Shown here piece by piece: positions 60,239 through 64,000 of a DNA stretch of 64,000 nt. The notes under the pieces were generated by a model. That model was not told where the DNA came from. It made no database searches and saw only the letters and a program-made list of their open reading frames with translations. The position numbers were made by a program, and so were the translations under genes. Location: the NCBI GenBank assembly GCA_021201665.1, contig JAJQEO010000115.1, positions 1 to 64,000 on the forward strand. Reading direction: 5' to 3'. Source of the stretch: Lachnospiraceae bacterium. GTDB taxonomy: Bacteria > Bacillota > Clostridia > Lachnospirales > Lachnospiraceae. Position 1 is the stretch's first letter. The number at the start of each line of letters is the position of its first letter.

Positions 60239-60978
60239 TATAGTTTTGCAATGCGGCTGCACCGCGCGTCCGGGACATAAGCAAGCGTTCCTGCGAGCAG
60301 AGCCTCCACCGCGCTATCTGCGTCGCCGGTCACGCCGCCATACAGCCGGATACCGGATGAGGCGAGCGCGGTCTGTGCGCCGCATCCGATCCCGCCGCAG
60401 ATCAGGATGTCTGTCTGCAGAGCATTCAGGACTTCTACCAGTGCGCCGTGTCCCTGGCCGTTGGTGCTGACGACTTCGGAGGCTGCGATTTTTCCACCCT
60501 CTGTGTCATAGATTTTAAACTGTGCGGCACGGCCGAAGTGCTGGAAAATCTGTCCGTTTTCGCAGGGGACGGCAATTCTCGTGATGGCGCTGTCCTTCGG
60601 CCTTTGAAAGGCCTGGTAAAGCTCCTGTTTGAAGCATTCACTGATACCGCAATAACGGTTCTGCCCATTGCAGATCAGGTATTCGCCGCCCTCAATTTTG
60701 ATAGGGCGGCCGTCTACCAGCGCGGTTGCCAGCTTTTTACGGGCGGAATCGTAGATTTTCTGCACCGTGGTCCGTGCGACCTGCATTCGCTTGCAGCATT
60801 GCTCCTGTGTGAGATCCTCCTTGTCGATCAGGCGAATCGTTTCATACTCATCTACAGTCAGGACAATGGTCTCTTTTACCTCTTTTTTATCCTTGCTATG
60901 ATCTTCGCTCCCTGCCGGAATAAATTCCAGCGTCTGGGGAAGGCGGCAGACGGTTCTGCATTTGATTGGTCTTGACAT
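60238..60978 (-). CDS. DUF134 HTH protein fused to NifX/NifB-like cofactor-binding domain
   Basis: 246 aa; AGAGGG before ATG. Residues 1-95 are DUF134 (MSRPIKCRTVCRLPQTLEF; DEYETIRLIDKEDLTQEQCC; RMQVARTTVQKIYDSARKKL), a sigma-region-4-like helix-turn-helix. Residues ~135-240 are the dinitrogenase iron-molybdenum cofactor-binding domain (IAVPCENGQIFQHFGRAAQF; LICGGIGCGAQTALASSGI). No nitrogenase genes are present; in anaerobes such proteins are linked to iron-sulfur or molybdenum cofactor handling. A Cys-rich centre (LICNGQNRYCGISECFKQEL) joins the domains. Single gene. Confidence 0.88.
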   Translation of the reverse strand: MSRPIKCRTVCRLPQTLEFIPAGSEDHSKDKKEVKETIVLTVDEYETIRLIDKEDLTQEQCCKRMQVARTTVQKIYDSARKKLATALVDGRPIKIEGGEYLICNGQNRYCGISECFKQELYQAFQRPKDSAITRIAVPCENGQIFQHFGRAAQFKIYDTEGGKIAASEVVSTNGQGHGALVEVLNALQTDILICGGIGCGAQTALASSGIRLYGGVTGDADSAVEALLAGTLAYVPDARCSRIAKL

Positions 60979-61030
60979 TTTGTACCCTCTCTTTTCGTAT
61001 CAGAGCATTTGCATGAAAAGCGCCTGCGGC

Positions 61031-61174
61031 GACGCCGGACGCCGGTGAAACCGGACACCAGTGACACCGGATGTCACCGGCACCGGATGCCAGTGATACT
61101 AGATGCCGACGGCACCGGATGTCAGCGACACCGGATGCCAGCGGCGCCGGACGCCAGTGACACTAGATGCCGAC
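61031..61174 (+). repeat. 16-bp tandem repeat x9
   Basis: Nine contiguous 16-base units, consensus GGCACCGGATGCCAGT with variants such as GATACTAGATGCCGAC. It starts 53 bases from the DUF134 start codon on its upstream side. There are no spacers, so it is not CRISPR. Confidence 0.88.
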
Positions 61175-61477
61175 GGCACCGATTTGGTACTGTTCGAAGT
61201 AAAGCGCAAAGTGCATGTGTGAGCATCTGGGGGCAGGTGTGCGCATCTGGCCTGAGATTTTGAAAGAATGTGGCCGCAATCCCATCAGCTTTAGCCAATA
61301 GGCAGTTCACCACCACGAGCTTCAAATTTGGGAGTATCATACTACCGGCGCAGGAAGATGTCAAGAACAGTTACTGGCATATGCCATCAAAACCGTAGAT
61401 TTTTTGACCAGGCTTCGGGAGAACGTTACTATTCACAGCAGTTTTTTCCTCAATGCAAGATTGATGCCTGGGAGATT

Positions 61478-61554
61478 TCAAAAACCCATAAAAAGCCCAT
61501 AATCTCAAAAACCCATAAAAAGCGGTTGACAAAATGCCATTCTTGATGTAATCT
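61478..61554 (+). promoter_or_regulatory. cysK promoter with paired direct repeats
   Basis: TTGACA (61526-61531), 17-bp spacer, TAATCT (61549-61554). Two copies of CAAAAACCCATAAAAAGC lie just upstream of the -35 with a 27- to 28-base period, a likely regulator-binding pair. Confidence 0.7.
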
Positions 61555-61598
61555 CATCATATACCAAGAAAACCTATATATTAAGTGGGGATTAGAAA

Positions 61599-62534
61599 AT
61601 GAGCAGAATATATGAAAACATTACAGATTTAATTGGTGGGACACCGCTTTTGAAACTGGCGCGCTTCGCGCAGAAAAATGATCTGGAGGCGACTCTGCTT
61701 GCGAAGCTGGAGTATCTGAATCCTGCCGGAAGCGTGAAGGACCGGATTGCCAGATCCATGATTGAGGATGCCGAGGAAAAAGGGCTGCTCCGGGAGGGAA
61801 GCACGATTATTGAGCCGACGTCAGGAAATACCGGGATCGGGCTGGCTGCGATTGCGGCGGCGAAGGGATACCGGGTGATTCTTACCATGCCCGAGACGAT
61901 GAGTGTTGAGCGCAGAAATATTCTGAAGGCATACGGAGCAGAGGTCGTGCTGACAGACGGCCTGCAGGGGATGAAGGGCGCGATCGCCAAAGCGGAGCAG
62001 CTTGCGCAGGAGATCGAAGGCAGTTTCGTTCCCGCCCAGTTTGACAATCCGGCTAATCCTGAGGAACACCGCAGGTCGACAGGCCCGGAGATCTGGAATG
62101 ACACAGACGGACAGATTGATTTCTTCATCGCCGGCGTCGGTACCGGAGGTACGATTACCGGGGCGGGTGAATATTTAAAAGCACAGAAACCGGACATACA
62201 GCTTATCGCTGTGGAGCCGGCGTCCTCGCCGGTACTCTCAGAGGGCAGGGCGGGCGCACACAAGATTCAGGGAATCGGCGCCGGATTTGTGCCGAAAACG
62301 TTGAATACAGAGATTTACGATGAAGTGATTCCGGTCGAAAATAATGACGCATTTGAAACATCAAAGCTGCTGGGAAAAACAGAGGGCATTTTGACTGGAA
62401 TTTCTTCCGGGGCAGCCCTGTATGCGGCAATTCAGGTCGCGAAGCGCCCTGAAAATAAGGGAAAGACGATCGTCGTGCTCCTTCCGGACAGCGGCGACCG
62501 CTATTATTCGACGCCCTTATATACAGGGAAGTAG
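61599..62534 (+). CDS. cysK: Cysteine synthase A
   Basis: 311 aa; TGGGGATTAG before ATG. PLP lysine K47 in [17 protein letters not shown]-phosphate loop [27 protein letters not shown], and [15 protein letters not shown]. It makes cysteine from O-acetylserine and sulfide. Single gene under a strong promoter; works in parallel with metY at 23408. Confidence 0.95.
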   Translation: MSRIYENITDLIGGTPLLKLARFAQKNDLEATLLAKLEYLNPAGSVKDRIARSMIEDAEEKGLLREGSTIIEPTSGNTGIGLAAIAAAKGYRVILTMPETMSVERRNILKAYGAEVVLTDGLQGMKGAIAKAEQLAQEIEGSFVPAQFDNPANPEEHRRSTGPEIWNDTDGQIDFFIAGVGTGGTITGAGEYLKAQKPDIQLIAVEPASSPVLSEGRAGAHKIQGIGAGFVPKTLNTEIYDEVIPVENNDAFETSKLLGKTEGILTGISSGAALYAAIQVAKRPENKGKTIVVLLPDSGDRYYSTPLYTGK

Positions 62535-62603
62535 ATTTACGCGAGCGACAAAGCAGAAAGATAAGCAATAAAAGCAGATAGTTTCCATGGAAGGCGGGTC
62601 GGT

Positions 62604-63374
62604 ATGTGCGAGTTGTTTGGGAGTTGTTCTGAAAGCCAACTGGTGCTGAATGAATATTTAAAAAAATTCTACAGCCACAGCGACTGTCATCCAAATGGCT
62701 GGGGGCTGGCTCTGCTGGACGGTAATGAGGCTCTTATTGAGAAGGAACCGCTGCGGGCTGATAAAAGCCACTACCTTCGGGAACGTCTGTCCGTACCGGT
62801 GCAGGGACGGATCGCGCTGGCGCATATCCGCTATGCGACGATTGGAAATGTTGAGTATCGTAATTGCCATCCGTTTACAGGGAAGGACTATTCGGGCAGG
62901 CGCTGGACGCTGATTCACAATGGCACAATTTTTGAATATGAACCGCTGAATGGAATGGCGGCCAGGCAGTCTGGGGACACGGACAGTGAGCGGATACTTT
63001 TGCATTTTCTGGAGCAGATGGACCGGGAGATATGCAGCAGAGGGGAGCCGGGTGCGGCCACACGCTTCCGGCTGCTGGACGATATTGTCTGCCAAATGGC
63101 CTCCGGTAATAAGCTGAACCTGATTTTTTCAGATGGCGAGTATGAGTATGTTCATACAAATTATGCGAATTCGCTGTATCAGCTGTCTGGGGAAGGGCAG
63201 GTACTTTTTTCCACGCAGCCGCTCGGACCAGGCGGATGGGAACCGGTTCCCATGACAACACTTCTGGCCTATAAGGATGGGCGTCTTGCTTTCAAGGGAA
63301 CGAACCATGGAGAAACCTACCTGGATAATGAAGAGAATATGAAGTATATTTATCAGATTTTCGCGGAGTTGTGA
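62604..63374 (+). CDS. Class II glutamine amidotransferase-like (YafJ type)
   Basis: 256 aa. The N-terminal nucleophile is Cys2 (MCELFGSCSESQ), with HPNGWGLALL, IALAHIRYAT, HPFTGKDYSG and IHNGTIFEY as in GATase_4 proteins. Only the glutaminase half is present, with no synthase domain, so the acceptor is unknown. Located between cysK and tcdA; 69 bases after cysK, possibly co-transcribed. Confidence 0.88.
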   Translation: MCELFGSCSESQLVLNEYLKKFYSHSDCHPNGWGLALLDGNEALIEKEPLRADKSHYLRERLSVPVQGRIALAHIRYATIGNVEYRNCHPFTGKDYSGRRWTLIHNGTIFEYEPLNGMAARQSGDTDSERILLHFLEQMDREICSRGEPGAATRFRLLDDIVCQMASGNKLNLIFSDGEYEYVHTNYANSLYQLSGEGQVLFSTQPLGPGGWEPVPMTTLLAYKDGRLAFKGTNHGETYLDNEENMKYIYQIFAEL

Positions 63375-63477
63375 TCTGGGATGTAGCCTGGTAAAGATGG
63401 GAAGTGTAATTATTCGGAACAGCAGGCCACAGCTCCACGCTTTTCTTTTCAATGCTGTTCTGAATGATTACTCGTAA

Positions 63478-63661
63478 CTGTTCAGTACCTTCACAGTTAC
63501 GAAGGGAAAAGCCCATTTAAAATCGCTTCGCGATGGGGATTATCCCGCACGAAGTGTGGGATGCCCTCGCCCCACAATCGAAAATTGGGGGCATAACCCG
63601 GCGAGGGCTTTTCCCTGTTAAATATACGTTTTCTTACGTACCTCGCAGCGAGTGCGAGGTA
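63478..63661. repeat. Palindromic element with 12-bp terminal inverted repeats
   Basis: AGGGAAAAGCCC (63503-63514) and GGGCTTTTCCCT (63605-63616) bound a 114-bp element holding AAATCGCTTCGCGAT, ATCCCGCACGAAGTGTGGGA, CCCCACAATCGAAAATTGGG and ACCCGGCGAGGG. On the left lies ACTGTTCAGTACCTTCACAG (compare 48436), on the right GTACCTCGCAGCGAGTGCGA. Confidence 0.8.
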
Positions 63662-63699
63662 CTGTTCTGAATAGTTAGTGCGATTACTCAAATGAAGGC

Positions 63700-64000
63700 A
63701 TGGACTTTGGTGGCGAAAAAATGTTGAATCAGTTTTCGAGGACAGAACTTCTTTTAGGAAAGGAATGCATGGAAAAGCTTTTCCATGCGAGAGTGGCGGT
63801 ATTTGGAATCGGCGGGGTGGGCGGCTATACCGTGGAAGCGTTGGCGCGAAGCGGAATCGGGACACTCGATTTGATTGACGATGATAAAATCTGTCTGACA
63901 AATTTAAACCGGCAGATATTCGCGCTCCGTAACACCGTCGGTAAATATAAGGTGGATGTGGCGGAAGAACGGATTCGTCTGATCAATCCAAATGCACAGA
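63700..64000 (+). CDS. tcdA: tRNA threonylcarbamoyladenosine dehydratase, 3' end outside window
   Basis: E1/ThiF-like: QFSRTELLLGKECMEKLFHA, nucleotide loop VAVFGIGGVGGYTVEALARS, Asp-rich LDLIDDDKICLTNLNRQIFA and GKYKVDVAEERI. TcdA closes the cyclic form of t6A37 on tRNA using ATP. ATG 63700 (MDFGGEKMLN) and ATG 63721 (MLNQFSRTE) are both in frame; family members usually begin near the second. Truncated by the window edge after ~100 codons. Confidence 0.9.
   Translation, partial: MDFGGEKMLNQFSRTELLLGKECMEKLFHARVAVFGIGGVGGYTVEALARSGIGTLDLIDDDKICLTNLNRQIFALRNTVGKYKVDVAEERIRLINPNAQ

Noticed and set aside
61031-61174. CRISPR array
   Set aside because: Units are contiguous 16-mers without spacers and there are no cas genes.
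61009-61263. Short + strand frame over the 16-bp repeats
   Set aside because: Its sequence is only the translated repeat (His/Arg/Asp-rich) with no ribosome site; the region is better read as non-coding array.

Overview
The window looks like the chromosome of an anaerobic, gut-type Firmicute, most likely a Lachnospiraceae. Evidence: a group A6-type NADH-linked [FeFe] hydrogenase, a DUF951 protein, class B sortase, VanR/VanS-like two-component genes, AGGAGG ribosome binding sites, a rpsF-ssb-rpsR-gdpP-rplI-dnaB core block and mid-range GC. The species cannot be fixed from the sequence alone. No tRNA, rRNA or CRISPR array was recognised.

Bases 1-16,200 are an accessory, scrambled region. It starts with the tail of a large serine recombinase and a second, doubly truncated recombinase, which is joined directly to a decapitated sigma-factor gene. 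Then follow relics and intact members of one architectural theme: a cytoplasmic regulatory head, one transmembrane helix and a variable extracytoplasmic domain. These are sigma-70 proteins with ectodomains (3250-4833, truncated; 9867-12143, intact with zinc ribbon), a broken Ser/Thr kinase (4945-5867), a frameshifted zinc-ribbon/TM/MORN protein (6094-6772) and a kinase C-lobe scrap (15212-15396). A secreted Ig-like protein and a PP2C phosphatase (16210-17082) close the block. Rpn-type nuclease, DUF4145 and AlbA_2/RecG-like remnants are interspersed. The intact sigma gene and the Ig-like gene share an almost identical extended -10 promoter.

Bases 17,100-37,500 mix metabolism and regulation: a CobW-type GTPase; a hydrogenase/flavoprotein operon with a ~290-nt structured leader; metY; a two-gene HTH/HipA-CtkA-like kinase module with a perfect inverted repeat over its promoter; an ECF sigma factor with a membrane beta-propeller partner; a DinJ/YafQ-type toxin-antitoxin pair; asnS; a VanRS-like two-component system overlapping an unusual class B sortase; a sirtuin; and DUF951.

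Bases 37,600-51,100 form one functional block: a five-gene oligopeptide ABC transporter, an L-Ala-D/L-Glu epimerase-like enzyme, an NlpC/P60 peptidase fused to a class A beta-lactamase-like hydrolase, a transglutaminase-like protein and an LD-carboxypeptidase. The set parallels the Bacillus dpp-ykf genes and suggests import and breakdown of cell-wall peptides. Bases 51,300-57,300 are core replication/translation genes, followed by hipBA, a MerR regulator, a DUF134/NifX-like protein, cysK, a class II amidotransferase and the start of tcdA.

Two genome-wide habits stand out. Modular palindromic repeats recur at about seven sites, and one copy sits in frame inside the hydrogenase gene between 8-bp direct repeats. 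Short tandem repeats of exact period (12, 16, 21, 27, 32, 35, 36 and 40 bp) occur between genes and as in-frame loop expansions inside otherwise conserved proteins.
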